From: Montifringilla adamsi
Taxonomy: Eukaryota > Chordata > Aves > Passeriformes > Passeridae
NCBI GenBank assembly: GCA_017590115.1
Contig: JAGGNK010013559.1
Coordinates: forward strand, 2,050,305 to 2,114,304
Reading direction: 5' to 3'
DNA: 64,000 bases
A program made the position numbers and the translations under genes. The notes beneath the pieces were generated by a model. The model saw nothing but the letters and a program-made list of their open reading frames with translations. It searched no databases and was not told the origin of the DNA. This document shows positions 12,441 to 25,360 of the stretch, in pieces; position 1 is the first letter of the stretch; every line of letters begins with the position of its first letter.

Positions 12441-14796
12441 CCTCTGGCTCCAGACTGGCCAGTCCTGCCATCCTCACCTTCTCCCTTGTGGAGACAGGAG
12501 GTGGGACACCCCTGCAGTCTGTGAGCTCACACCCTTCCAGAAGAACTGGGATGCTATCCCCAATGTGCTCCCAGATGGGGCCATCTCATTCCCAGAAATC
12601 AGGGATCCTATCTCATCTCCTCACCGAGCCACAAAAGCATCCAGTGAGGGTTCCCTCTCTGGGGTAAGACAAATTCTCCACCAACGCCATCCAGAGAGAC
12701 AGTGGGAAGGATGGGAACTGAGTCTTGGTTTCCCAGGATGGATTTAGAGCTCTAACTCTGGAGCACACCATTCCTATTCCTGTCACTGTCTTAGTCAGAC
12801 TCCAGGTATAGCTCAGCCATGGAGTGAATCCTTCAATCCCTGCGTGCCTCAGTTTCTCATCTGTACATTGAGGGAGTATTTCTCACCTCCCACCTGGAGT
12901 CTATTTCAATCCTACACCAGAAGCTTTTCACTGCACTCCCAGTTGCAGAGTTGGTCCTCCTTTCTCAGTTGAGAAAGATACTGAAATATGAAAGAGGGAG
13001 GAAAATCCAGTGCTGTGTAAACCCTGCAGCTTGCTCAGCCCTCGGCACAGGTGGAAAGCATCACTGGGAGCTCCCCAGGGAGCACTGGGGATGCCTCTCT
13101 CACACAGGACATTTAGCTCCAGGCACAGCAGGACCCCAGACACCCTGGGATCCTCTCCGACTGCTGGACGCCTTCAAAGAACAGGCAGGGGGGAGGGAGG
13201 GGAAGTGAAAATTGAACTGATACCCCAAAGTAACCGAGCGTAGACAGCAGCTATTTTTCATGGGTTGTTTCCCACAAAGCTGAGGATTGAGCAAGAATAT
13301 TTCTTGGGAAGTGAAGAACAAGTTCCAGTGGCTAAAAAAGATCAGTCAAATTACTCAGCATCACCGTCATCCGTCGGCTTTAATGGAGCTAAATCCCATC
13401 CAACCTTTGGGGATCCAGGGGTTACAGTTCAGGATGGAGTTAGACCTATTTCAATATCCTAAAAATGTGATTAACAGGGTGGGATTATGATGGTCAAACA
13501 ATGTTAATGCAAATTCCACTGCAATGAGGATCACATTCCAAGGCCTCCACAATGACAGCAAAATGATACCCAATGACTCCTGTTGCAGGGCATTATTTGG
13601 TCATTAAGGTCTAAGATTACATTGACAAAGCAATTTAACCACAAATCCTGTGAGACAACAGTGTTTTCATTACCAGTGTCCGCAGCAGGGGAAGATGAGC
13701 TGCATTTCAGAGAGGGGAGCAGGAAAATCAGGGACACCTCAGGGTCTCAAGGTGATGCTGGAAGAGCACCAGTGCTAAGCCAGACAGCATAAAGATGTGA
13801 AACCCCCAATTTCTGGCAGTAGAAAGCATCATGTGGGCCAGGGGGGACTGTTTGGCCCCTGAATAATTTATTCCGTGGATGTCACTTGTGGTTGTGATTG
13901 GTGACAGTCACTCAGTGAGGTGACACAAGCCCTCACAGCCTCCCTAAGCAGAGCAATGCCATCCCACAGCAGGGAAAGCCCTTGGTGTCAGCCCCTACAA
14001 CCAAAAGCAGCAACTGATCTCCCCCTAAATCAATGCGGTTGGAAAAATTTTCATTAAAATATGGGCTCAGTCTCTTTCCAACAGTATTTTAAGCTGAATT
14101 TTCAGAGGATGTTCAAGACATTCTGGGCGATTTGGTGCCTAACTCCAGCCGCACAAACAACTCTGTTTTTATGGGAAAAGGTTTTGCCTTCCATAGAAAA
14201 CCCAGGGAATCTGTAAGTCACCGCTGTGCCACAAAGCATCCCTTGTGCAGGCTCAGAAGTTTATTTTTGAAACACGCCCTCTCCACCTTTTCCCCACTCT
14301 TTAGCCAGTTTTATTCAGAAAAATAAATTGCATCAGAGAAATGAAGCAATTTTTCCCATGTTGGGTAGTTGGGCTGGAGCCATCCTCGACCCTCCTGTGC
14401 CTGGCACCAGGCACCAGAGCCTCTGAGCAATGAGATCCGTGGGAGCTGGGCAAGGAGGAGACGTTTGGAGGTCAGGGAGCTGTCTCAGCCAAGCACAGAT
14501 CCTGGTGACAGCCACAAGGACGCCTGGCAGCTGTCAAGGACCTTCAAACCCTGGTTTGTCTCTTGGATTTTTCTGCCTTTCCACAATCCTCCCAATTTTT
14601 CTGTGACTTTTTGTTTGCTCGTTCAGTGAACATTGTGTTAGAAAGGAGTGAGATGGAATCTGAGGCTGCAGGAGTTTGACTGACACAGCCCAGGAGCAAA
14701 CAATGAGGGATGAGGCATTGCCATCATGGTGTGCTCCAGTGGGACACTTGGTCCCTGGGTCAGGTGTTGATGGAGAAGAGCCATAATTTATTGAAT
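12441..14796. other. Intergenic, nothing recognised
   Basis: About 2.4 kb of unremarkable noncoding sequence. Frames are short and lack splice context or recognisable protein similarity. Confidence 0.4.
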
Positions 14797-14935
14797 GACA
14801 GAATCCCAGAGTGGTTTGGGTGGGAAGGGACCTTAAATCCCATTCCATTCCACCCCTGCCATGGGCAGGGACACCTGCCACTATCCCAAGTTGCTCCAAG
14901 CACCATCCAACCTGGCCTGGACGGGGCAGCCACAG
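14797..14935 (-). mobile_element. CR1 LINE 3' end fragment
   Basis: Reverse-complement CR1 tail with ACAGAATCCCAGAGTGGTTT, GGAAGGGACCTTAAA, GCCATGGGCAGGGACACCTG and CCATCCAACCTGGCCTGG. Confidence 0.85.
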
Positions 14936-17900
14936 CTTCTCTGTGGCTTCAACACCTTGAGCTTGGAGAAAAACCAGCCCTTGGGGAGCAAGGCTTGTTC
15001 TCCCAGAGCATCCCAGATCTCAAAGGATGAATAGGGTTGGGCAGTCTAACCCAGCTCTGGGTACCCCCAGCCCCACTGCAACTATGAAACCCAAAAAAAC
15101 AAACTGAGGGACCTCTGCCTTCACCAAAATCACACACCAGGTTTTGCACTATGTGAAACTGCTGGTGGTTAAATCAGGAAACACACAGGGAGAGGAAACC
15201 GAGAAGGGAGAGAAAAATCCTCTTTTGTAGTTCACATTTTTATTCTTTCTAAGACACACAGGAGCAAAGTCACTGTGGTAGAATTACCCTGAAGCCATCA
15301 GACTTCCATTAGAGTTTGATGAAATCATGGAAAGAAACAGAGTGACTCTGCCTGGCTGCAATGAGAGAGCCACAACAGAGACCAGGATGCTCCTGAGGAC
15401 TCGATTCCACATCCCCCTCCCCCCCCCCAGCAACTCTGTCCTTGGGCTTTTGTTCTCAAAGGTAGTGACTAAACACAAAATTAAAACCTGCACAGGCCAC
15501 CAAACCAAACACATTAGTGCAGCCCCAGCTTCTTGGCCTCTGTTCATTAATGTTTGGGCAGTGGTTTGAGAGAAAAAAAACCACACCCTGAACACAGGTC
15601 TAATATTGTCATCATTCCCCTTCCAGCTGGAAATCCAGAGGAAATTCTCTTCTGCCTCAGGATCCTTCTGTCTGTCCTGCTCATCTTCAGGGCCAGTTTA
15701 ACCCTCAACCAGCAGTTCTGGGAACTGGTTTGTTATAAAAACCCCTCCTTCAGCTGTGAGGTTGTTATTGAAGGGTCATTTTGTGCAAGCAAGATGAATT
15801 TATTTGCAAGCACAGGTGGGGACTTTAGCTTTTGCTGCAACATCAGGATGCTGGTAGAGCTGCATTTAGCTGCAACATCTGGATGCTGGTAGAGCTGCAG
15901 AGCCTGCAGGTACAGCTGGAGCTCCCAAATGTTCCCAGGGGCTTCATTTCTAGCTGGAAAACCCAAACCAGAAAAAATTCGGAGCAAAGGAATTTGTCTG
16001 CAAAGGGCTCAGAGACCTGAGCTCTGCAGCTCAACCCTGTGATTTATTTTTAATCAGATTTCCTGCTTCTCAGCTGCAGCACTTCTAGGGAAAACCCTGA
16101 AGCCCCACTCAGAAATATCCTGTTTGCAAGGCTGAAAATGGGGTGACGGGGAGCAGATGAGTCATTTTTTACCTTTTTAATCATCCAGTCAGGACTGGGG
16201 TGTGATGGGACAGTCCAGGCAGGAGGTGACCCACAAGTGCCACAGGTCAGTTTCTCTTTGCTGACCCAGGCCCTTTCTAACAAGAGCCAGCAATAATAAA
16301 TTAATTCTGAAACAATTACCACAATATTCTCCCAAATGACTTTTCTTACACAATCTCCAAAACAACCATGTTCCTTTTTTCCCTTTTCTCTAAATAACAA
16401 TACAACCAATTTGGGGGTGAGTTTTTGGGGGGTGGAATGGAGGATTTCTGCAGGCTGCCTGTTGGTTTTGCTTTGATATATTCGGAAAAACATGTCCTGG
16501 CTGGGCTTGGGGACACCGGAAAGGCTGATCCGCTCTGTCACCTGTGACAGTCACCCCAGCAACAGCTCAGCTGCCAGCAGAGGCAGGAGAGGATGCTGAC
16601 TCACTGCCTGCTTCGCTTGTGCAGCTCACCCTTCACAGAAAGCATTGCTGAAGTCTTGCTCTTCCTTTCCTTTCACCCCTGCCCTTAAAAAATTAATTAA
16701 GAAACCTTAATCATAAATGGACACACAAGAAAAAAAAAAAGTAGCAGCCACTAGTAAAGAGAAGTGTTATTCCACTATGAAATTCAGCTGGGTTCCAAAG
16801 GCAGTGCTCACTGTTAATTCACTGGAGTCATTGCACACAGAAATTACTCTGAGATGGAAGAGTTTGCTGCAAATATAGATCATTGAATGATTAACAGCCT
16901 GGAGGCAGCAAGGGAGGGGAGGAGACTTGAGGGGCCTTTTTAAAACAGGAACTGTCCCCTAAACAACCAAGTCTCCTCTTCCCTTTAACCCTGTTTCTGT
17001 CTTCTGCTTCCTTTCCTTTTCAATGTAAATCTGGTGACTTCTCTGCTGCTTTGTTCCCCTTCTTCTCTTGGGGAAGCACAAAATGAGATCCAGAACAGCC
17101 TAGTCAAGTGAAAGACACTTGACTTTGTCTTTTTCTCAGCTTTTCCTCCTGGTAAAGTAATTTTGGCCAGTGAGTGATGGGAGCAGAGTAGAGGCAGAGG
17201 ATGGAGATGCCAGTGGGAGTGGGACCAGGGGTGGCTGGCAGAGGGGATGTCATGGAATTCCCCACCAGGACATGCTTCTGCAGCTTCTCTCTGGTCAGCA
17301 AAGCTCTATGTCACCCCTACTAATCTCAGCTGGGAGATGCTTTTTTAATTGCCAGGATTTATTTTAGCATTTGATTCCAGGTCCCTCCTGAGGAGCATCC
17401 AGGTACCCCAGACACACGGTAATGCTGCCCTTGCCAGATGTGGCCAAGTGTGGGCTGGGTTCTCCTTGTGCTGCCCCCACCTCCTGTCACCCAGCAGGGA
17501 TGGAAGACTTTCACTCAGAGGGTGAATTCCCAGCTCTCATGCAGCACAGAGGAAGAGAAAACCCTGCACAAGATATTATCATTGTTAATATCTTCCAAAC
17601 CCTCAGGAGGTGCCTGAAGATGCTAGGGAGGGGGAGAAACAGAGGATGAGTTGTGACTCACAACTGGGAAATTCACGAGGGTGGCAGAGCTTGTTAGAGA
17701 AAATCAACCCAAAAATCCCTCCTTGCTCAACAGTTGTCATAAGCCAGAATTCAACAGGGAAATCCTGCTAAATCCTGCTGCTCCTGCAACACACAGAACC
17801 ACCTTCGGCACGTTGGGAATGCAACGTTGCCAGGGCCCAGGGCACGGGGATAATGCAGGGCTGGGGAGATGCTGGGGGACAGAGGAAGCTCTGCTGGCCA

Positions 17901-18059
17901 GGGAGACCCTACACACACCCTACACACACCTTTCTTCCCAGTTCACCCCCTTTCAGGTGACAACCACCACCTGTGGACACACCTCTCCAGAAGCCACTGT
18001 GCCAAAAGGCCAAGTGCCATTCCCTGCAAAGAACCCCCATGTCATCCCAGACTCACACT
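14936..18059. other. Intergenic, local tandem duplication only
   Basis: No gene seen. A 35-bp unit is duplicated in tandem at about 15,835-15,904 (shared core GGATGCTGGTAGAGCTGCA). Short A- and C-rich runs occur at 15,418-15,428 and 16,728-16,740. Confidence 0.45.
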
Positions 18060-18592
18060 GAGGGTGGCCTTGTTACCAGCCCAGAGCTCTGAGTGCCACC
18101 TCCAGACATTCCTTGAACACCTCCAGGGATGGGCACTCCAAACCTCCCTGGGCAGTTCCAAGGCCTGAGCACCCTCTCCATGGGGAAATTCCTGCTGATG
18201 TCCACCCTGAGCCTCCCCTGGCCCAGCCTGAGGCCGTTCTCTCTCCTCCTGTCCCTGTTCCCTGGGAGCAGAGCCCGACCCCCAAATGTTCCCTCCTGTC
18301 AGGAGCTGTGCAGAGCCACAAGGTCCCCCCTGAGCCTCCTTTGCTCCAGGCTGAGCCCCTTTCCAGCTCCCTCAGCCCGTCCTGGTGCTCCAGACCCTTC
18401 CCCAGACATGCTCCAGCCCCTCAATGTCCTTCTTGTCATGATGAACCCAAAACTGACCCCAGACTGAAGGTGTGCCCTCAGCAGCACCGAGAGCAGAGGG
18501 ACAATCACTGCCCTGGGCCTGCTGGACACACTGTGCCTGACCCAAGCCAGGTGCCACTGGCCTTGCTGCATTTTATTAGAAATGTGCTCCAG
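18060..18592 (-). mobile_element. CR1 LINE fragment, longer 3' portion
   Basis: Reverse-complement CR1 with the CAGAGCTCTGAGTGCCACCT, CTCCAGGGATGGGCACTCCA and CTGTTCCCTGGGAGCAGAGC blocks. It is closely similar to the copy at 23.4-24.1 kb, so both belong to one subfamily. The open frames through both copies are repeat-derived. Confidence 0.88.
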
Positions 18593-18605
18593 TGATGCTC
18601 TCTAG

Positions 18606-18960
18606 TATCACAGAATCCCAGAATCACTAAGTTTGGAAAAAACCTGCAAGGCCAACAATTCCAACCTGTGTCTGGTCTCCACCTTGTCACCCAGCGCAGA
18701 GGACTGAGTGTCACATGCAGTCATTTCTTGGTCACCTCCAGGGATGCGGACTCCACCAGCTCCCTGGGCAGCCCCTTCCAATGCCCAAACACCCTTTCCA
18801 TGAAGAAATTCCTCCTGATGTCGAGCCTGAACCTTCCCTGGCACAGCTTGAAGCTGTGTGCTCTCATCCTGTCGCTCATTGCCTGGAAGAAGCAGCCAAC
18901 TCCCATCTTGCTACAACCTCTTTTCAGGTGGAGAAATCATCTCCTTTCAGATTGAGATGC
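18606..18960 (-). mobile_element. CR1 LINE 3' end fragment
   Basis: A second CR1 abuts the previous one. It begins at ATCACAGAATCCCAGAATCA and contains CTCCAGGGATGCGGACTCCA and AAATTCCTCCTGATGTCGAG. Two adjacent CR1 3' ends in the same orientation indicate independent insertions. Confidence 0.85.
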
Positions 18961-19549
18961 TGCTGGCAGATCCACCTCCTGCTCCTGCTCCTGGCACGGG
19001 GAATGACTCAGAGAATGTGTTTTTCACCTGCTGCCTCCTGCACAGAGCTGCAGCTGTACCTGCCTGTGCCCATGTCTGCTGCTGGCCTTCCACAGGAGCT
19101 TTTAATAGCCATGGCAGCAAAGAGGGTGAGAAGTGTCTCTGCAGCTGAACTGGAAATGCCTTTTAATGAGGATGATTCATGGTAGCTCCCAGCCCTGGTG
19201 TCAGCCCCAGCACCATGGACACAGCGCTGCCCCTTGCTGACATTTCATCACCAGGAGCTCTGCAGCATGGAGGAGACAGGGAACTGGGACCTGAGACTGA
19301 TGTCTGCTCATCTGCATCCAAAACAAAGAGGTATTGGATGGGTTGAGCCCCAAAGTTTGCAGGAATGGCCCAAAATTGATGTGAGCAATAATGCAACCAC
19401 CTCCTCCACCTGCCCAGGTCAAGGACAGGGATAAAGCCACAGAGCAGGGACAGGAGAAGTCCTGGACCTGGATTTTGGAGGCTGCTTCACCATTTAAAGA
19501 TACCTGAACTGCAAATCAGGGCCAGGGAAATGCCAGGAGGCTCAAGCCA

Positions 19550-19716
19550 GGTTGCCCAGAGCAGCTGTGGCTGCCCCATGCCTGGCAGTGTCCAAGGCCA
19601 GGTTGGATGGGGCTCGGAGCACCTTGGATAGTGGAAGGTGCCCCTACCCATGGCAGGGGTGGCATGAGATGGGCTTTAGGGTCCCTTCAGCCCAGCCCAT
19701 TCCATGATTCCATGAG
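19550..19716 (+). mobile_element. CR1 LINE 3' end fragment
   Basis: Sense CR1 tail: GTTGCCCAGAGCAGCTGTGG, GTCCAAGGCCAGGTTGGATG, GGATAGTGGAAGGTGCCCC, ending in CCATTCCATGATTCCATGA. Confidence 0.85.
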
Positions 19717-19984
19717 TCAGTGCCCACATCTAGTCCAGCCCATCATTCCTTAGCCCAGGAAATAGATTCATTCAACAGTCCGTGAAATCATTCCTGAGTC
19801 CATGAAACAGATACTGGGACTGTTTCCCAAGGTGATGAAGAAAATTTGGGGGGAAAAGGACTAAACCACATGTTCCCCCATCCTTGTCACCAAGGCCCTG
19901 CAATGCCCTGTGGTGCCTCAGTCCCCTCATCTGTTTTTAAAAGGGATGCAGGTATTGACATTCCTTCCTGAAGTACCCCGAAAT

Positions 19985-20720
19985 CTAGGAAAGACGTGAT
20001 TAGGGGTGGCAATTATAATTATTCACACCCTCCTAATGGATCTTTACAGCCCATCAGGGCTGTGTCTGGATTCTAACATTTGTTAGAAAGAGATAAAAGC
20101 TCTCTTCGCTGATGGTGTGAAGACTTTCGGGCTGTCTTTGATGTGCTGTGGCTTAATAGCCCCTTCGTTTGATTAATTTTCATTTCTGCCGTCGGTGTTT
20201 AAGAGCTGCCACACAGACTTTGTGAATGGATTGGAGGAGACGGAGCAGCGATTCCCCCGCCCCGAGCTGCTCCCATTCTCATTAATACCAATCCCTGCAG
20301 GGAGAACTCCCAGCCCGGCGCTCGTGTTCGAGGCAGCCGAAAATAGCAGCGTTTATAATAACAATAAATAACGGGGCAGGCGCTCACAACCATGAAATGC
20401 CTCCGACGGATCTGGGGCGGGAGGGGTTGGGGTGTGGATGTGTGCGGGAAGGTCCCAAAACGCAAGTGACAGCAAGAATCGAGGCTTTTGTCAGAGTGTG
20501 AGTGCTCACAATAATTGAATCGCTGCCTTGTTACATACGGACCGATTTAGACCCTCATTACGTGTTTGGCAAGTACTTGGCATAACGAATCAATTTAAAA
20601 CGGCACATGAGACTCAAGTAATTCATAATGAAACTCCAAATCAAGATTACAAGGCAAGACTAAGCCTCCTCAGCAGAAATTACCGGTTCGGAGACGAGCG
20701 GGGGGCGGGAGGAGGCCGGA
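19985..20720. promoter_or_regulatory. Candidate conserved noncoding element or enhancer block
   Basis: About 700 bp free of recognisable repeats. It is dense in TAAT/ATTA homeodomain-type cores (GCAATTATAATTATTC, TTGATTAATTTTC, CAAGTAATTCATAATG) and contains several CpGs in otherwise CpG-poor DNA. No open reading frame is convincing. This base composition is typical of developmental conserved noncoding elements, but conservation cannot be seen from one sequence, so this is inference. Confidence 0.35.
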
Positions 20721-23395
20721 GGAGGAAGCCTCTGTCACCGCCCCCACATGGCTTTGGGTCAGCATTTCCCTCTCCTGGGGACTCGGCACCCCAGAACTGC
20801 ACACGTCGTGTTCCTATTTCAAGAAGTATTTTACTCTCCTTTCACAGCCGAGGGAGGTGAGGTCTGGTCTGTGGTCACTGCTGGGTGTCCCTGGTTCCAT
20901 CACATCTCCATCTTTCTACTGAAGCGACAGCCCCAAATTCAACCAGCTCTTCTCCTCGGTACTCCCATAAAAGCCCCTGTTCCACACGGCCTAGGAGCTC
21001 TGTCATCCCCCTCTGCTGATTCCAAATATTTCCCCACCCCTCAAAAATGAAAAATCACAGTTTCTACTGTGAGAAAAATCACAGTTTCTGTTGTTCTACT
21101 GTTTACAACAGTGAGATGGGGAAAGACATATCAAGGAGTCATGTGGGAGGGATGAGCTACCCACAGCACGATTGGGGTGTAAATGAAGCCCAGAAAGGCT
21201 TCAAAACATCCCAAAATCATAAATCCATCAGAAAGGACAAGAGACTTGGAGTAGGGCAGACAGAGCCTGGCATAAACTGTGCTCAAGCCTGGCTTTACAT
21301 GCCCGAGGCAGGCAAGGAATGAACCAGCACATTCTCGGAGCATTTGTATGCTCAGGATTTACCTCTGTGCATTTTAGGAATTATCCAGCTGGGATTAAAA
21401 ATGCCTCCCACCCCTTATTATTTAAATACAGGTTTTCAGGCTAACAGAAAAAAAAATAGAAAGAAAGAAAGACAGAGACAAGGCTTTGCTCAAGTAGAGC
21501 TGAATAATTGGGGATGACTAATACGATGTCCTGTGGGAAAGCAGAGAGGAGACTCTTGCCAGGACGCAGGCCTGGCTGATTAAACCTGCTGCCTCTACAG
21601 GATGGGTCACCTGGGGTTTCTGGGACACTGCTGGCTCCAGGTGACAGCCTCTGTCTTCTGAGGTCCGACCAGGCAGAGCTGCTGAGCCCAGGGGACTGCA
21701 CTGGGCCGGCCCTGCCGTTTGCTCCTGCTCCTCTGGAGAGGTCCCACACAAACAGAATCATGGAATCATCATGGAATCATCATGGAATCATATGGAATCA
21801 TCCCATGGAATCATGGGGTTGGGCTGGAAGGGACCTTAAAGCTAATCACACCCCCAGCCACAGGCAGGGACACCTTCCACTATCCCAGGTTGCTCCAAGC
21901 CCTGTCCAAACTGGAAATACACACCAGAGCCAAGGGGGTGCTGGGAGCACTGGGAACTCCAGCTTGGCTGAGACACTTGAGTTACTCAGGCTCATCCCAA
22001 AGGCTCATCCCAGCAGATTTACACTCAAGTGATGCTCCCTGCAGTAATTCCTGGTTAGAGGAATTAGAGCTGCTGTTATAGGGTGACAAAAGGATGTTGC
22101 TAAGCTCTTGAAAGGCAAGTGCAATCCTTAATCTGTATTATAATGTAAATCAGACTATGAAAAATATTTGGAATCCTCTGATATTCCCACTGCTGCTGAT
22201 GCTGCTACCCATTGCAGGTATTAGGGATGTGCAGCACCAGTTTCCATCTTTTTTTTTAAGACCTTAGAACAAAAAAGATAAAAATCAGAGCTTTGTGTGT
22301 CCAGGGCACTCAATGCAAGAGATTGAAAAGAACAGTCACATCTAGTGTCATTGTGGAATAATTTTGGCTGAAAGGCATTTCTGGAGGGATGTTGTGCACA
22401 GGAACACTTAAAACATGTAAGAATGGTACAGAAATATTCATGGAGATTTGCATGTTGTGATAAATCAATACTTATTGCATTAAGTTTCATTAGACAGATA
22501 TATTTTTTAAATTAATTCTGAAGTTCTTAGAGGTTCAGGATTTATTCTGCAAAGTGCAGAGGTGAAGTTACAAGATCCTTTACAAGGTTATTTTGCTTAT
22601 TTTCCAACATAAACACCTAAATATCCCTCGCTCAGTATTGTATTAACAGTGCCATGGCCTATACAGGTGTTGTTTTAGACAATATAAAATTTTGGTGGGA
22701 TGGGCTGTCCATGAAGTCACAGCAACCTCCCAAAATTTTGGCAAAACTAAGGCTTCTCTTGCCCAGGTCCTGCCTACATCTCCCAGCTGGATCCATAAGG
22801 TTTTGTACATCAAATGTGCACAATCAGCTCTTTCTGTCTTCACATTTTCCCCAGATTATCCCTTTTTTGCTGAAAACACTGCTACATTTCTGTGCACAAG
22901 GCAGGCTTTTTCTGCTTCTTCTAAAATCTGCTCCAACTCAACAGAGGATGAGAGAAATTCATTCCCCAAAATGTGTTCACAATTCTTCTACCCAAAACAC
23001 TTCCTAGGACTCAAAACCAGAATGAAATATTCCAATTTTATCCAAGTTTCCCAATTCTTATAGATTTATTTAGAAAGCTGCAATTCCCAGGAAACCACCA
23101 GAAAATTGGGGAAGTAAAAAAATCAAAAGGGGAAATAATGAGAAATTAAAAAACTTGAGTCATGTCCTGCTCTAATGGAACTATTGCAAATATGGAGTCT
23201 GTCTAAAAGCCTTGACTTAGAGCATCTCTGGTGAGATTGGAGAGTTGGGATAGAAAACAGGGAATTTGGTTAATTGTGCCAGCAAGGGAATGTGTGTGTG
23301 CACCCACATGTGTTCCCAGGATAACTGGGACATGGCAAAATGTGGTCTGTGTGTTTTACCAGAAATTAATGTGCTCTGGTGATGTTCTTCATTAA
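20721..23395. other. Intergenic with one CR1 tail, no gene
   Basis: Noncoding DNA. Apart from the CR1 at 21.76 kb it holds a near-tandem duplication of AAAAATCACAGTTTCT (about 21,045-21,095) and an AT-rich segment (22.1-22.6 kb). No exon was recognised. Confidence 0.45.
21756..21945 (-). mobile_element. CR1 LINE 3' end with expanded terminal repeat
   Basis: Reverse-complement CR1 whose 3'-terminal short repeat is expanded: ATGGAATCATC occurs several times at 21,762-21,815 before the GGGCTGGAAGGGACCTTAAA body. CR1 elements normally end in a few copies of a short repeat; here the run is longer than in the other copies in this window. Confidence 0.85.
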
Positions 23396-24110
23396 TATCA
23401 CAGCATCCCAGGATGATTTAGGTTGGGAAAGACCTTTGGGATCATCGAGTCTGACCTGTGCCTGATCCCCACCTTGTCACCAGCCCAGAGCTCTGAGTGC
23501 CACCTCCAGACATTCCTTGGGCACCTCCAGGGATGGGCACTCCAAACCTCCCTGGGCAGTTCCAAGGCCTGAGCACCCTCTCCATGGGGAAATTCCTGCT
23601 GATTTCCACCCTGAGCCTCCCCTGGCCCAGCCTGAGGCCGTTCCCTCTCCTCCTGTCCCTGTTCCTGGGAGCAGAGCCCAACCCCCAAATGTTCCCTCCT
23701 CTCAGGAGTTGTGCAGAGCCCCTGAGGTCCCCCCTGAGCCTCCTTTGCTCCAGGCTGAGCCCCTTTCCAGCTCCCTCAGCCCCTCCTGGTCCTCCAGCCC
23801 CTTCCCCAGCTCTGTTCCCTTCCCTGGACATGCTCCAGCCCCTCAATGTCCTTCTTGTCATGAGAAACCCAAAACTGACCCCAGGATTGGAGGTGAGACC
23901 TCAGCAGTGCAAGAACAGAGGGACAATCACTGCCCTGGGCCTGCTGGACACACTGTGCCTGACCCAAGCCAGGTGCCACTGGCCTTGTTGTCCCCTGGGC
24001 ACTCCTGGGCTCATGTCCAGCAGCTGTCACCAGCACCCCCAGGTCCTTTTCCAGCTTTCCAGCCTCTCTGTCCCTGGCCTGGAGTGTTCCAATGGGCTGT
24101 TGTGACCAGA
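23396..24110 (-). mobile_element. CR1 LINE fragment, longest in this window
   Basis: Reverse-complement CR1 of about 700 bp, starting at TCACAGCATCCCAGGATGAT and matching the 18.06-18.59 kb copy block for block. Its open frames in several phases reflect its composition and remnants, not host genes. Confidence 0.88.
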
Positions 24111-25283
24111 CTGCGAGCTGCTTGCTGTGACCATTCTGGAAGCTGCATCCAGGGGACCTCAGGAGCTGGGTCCTCCATGGACACAGAGCTGGTTCCAGGG
24201 CCATGGAGCCAAGACCAGGTGAAAGCCAAGGCCAGGCAGTGTGGGGTGGGTGCCTCTGTGGCTGCAGCACTGAGTCACCCAGAAGGAGAGCAGCTTTATG
24301 GGTTGTCACGTAACCTCCTCCTGCCACTCCATGGCTATGTAGGACACACAGCCCCCGGGGAGGCTCCAGTGCTGATAAAGCGCTCCTGATTTACTGAGTG
24401 CTGAGCTGCAACGTGTTTCTTGGCAGATGGGTCATCTGGGCCAAATCCTGCACTCGGGGATACCCAGCACACCTCTACACGACTTCACTGAGGCTCTGGA
24501 TCTTGCTGGGCCAGGCAGGCAGAGTAACCATGGAGCCTGTGCACTGGAACGGGCTCCTGTGTGTCCCAGGTGTCTGTGACAAGCTGTCCCAGCACACACA
24601 CAGGGCATGGGGACAGTGGGCAGGGGGGTGCAGCCACCACTGCACCCCCTCATTGTGAGAAGAGGCATGTGGCCATGCCAGCACTGGGAAAGGCAGAAGG
24701 AAAAGGATGAGGAAGTGTTCAGCAGCTCCCCAATGTGTGGATTTGGGGTTTTTGAGTTAAAGATTGGCTGTTCCAGGCAGATTTCAACTCCTGCTTGTGG
24801 TACTGAGCATTTACTGTGAGTCCTCCCCAAATCCCTGTCCTTGAGGGAAGCCACTCCCAGCTGCACGTGTTCAGTGCAAATGAAGTGCAATGATTAAAAA
24901 CCCTTTTCTAAGGAATCAGAGAATCATTAGGGCTGGAAAAGACCCAAGATCATTGAGTCCAACTGTTAAAGGAGACCCTCCCCTTCCATCCCCCCACCAT
25001 CTGCACCAGTCGATGTCCTCTCCCTTGCTGGGGAAAGGACCTGACCTTATTTCCAGTTCTCCCTCCTGCAGAGCAAGGAGAGAAGGTGACACAGTTTGGA
25101 GATCCAGCTGGGGCACACGGCAGTGCCTTGGGCATTGTTAGAGCATCCTGGAACCTTGGGCATTGTTAGAGCATCCTGGAAGATGCTCTAAACTGGGAGG
25201 GGTGACATTTTTTGGCACTGTGTTCTGCAATGAGCTGCTCTAAAAATCTGACTTGCTAGTAAAATAATAGCAATAATAATAAA

Positions 25284-25291
<8 letters not shown>
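24111..25291. other. Intergenic with CR1 tail and local duplications
   Basis: No gene. A short CR1 tail is at 24,914-24,965 (minus). At 25,128-25,193 a roughly 26-bp segment (core GGGCATTGTTAGAGCATCCT) is directly duplicated, and the second copy forms a perfect 10-bp inverted repeat, TTAGAGCATC / GATGCTCTAA, around a 6-base loop. Confidence 0.5.

Positions 25292-25292
<1 letters not shown>

Positions 25293-25356
<64 letters not shown>
25293..25356. repeat. Poly(A) homopolymer, about 64 nt
   Basis: An uninterrupted run of about 64 A follows AATAATAATA and an A9TTT stretch. It is far longer than the A-runs elsewhere in the window. It may be a retroposition tail, a homopolymer expansion or an assembly artefact. 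No parent transcript was recognised upstream. Confidence 0.9.

Positions 25357-25360
<4 letters not shown>

Noticed and set aside
23497..24389. 290-codon plus-strand frame and overlapping frames near 18.1 kb
   Set aside because: They lie in CR1 LINE fragments, antisense to the element, and are similar between the two copies because the repeats are.
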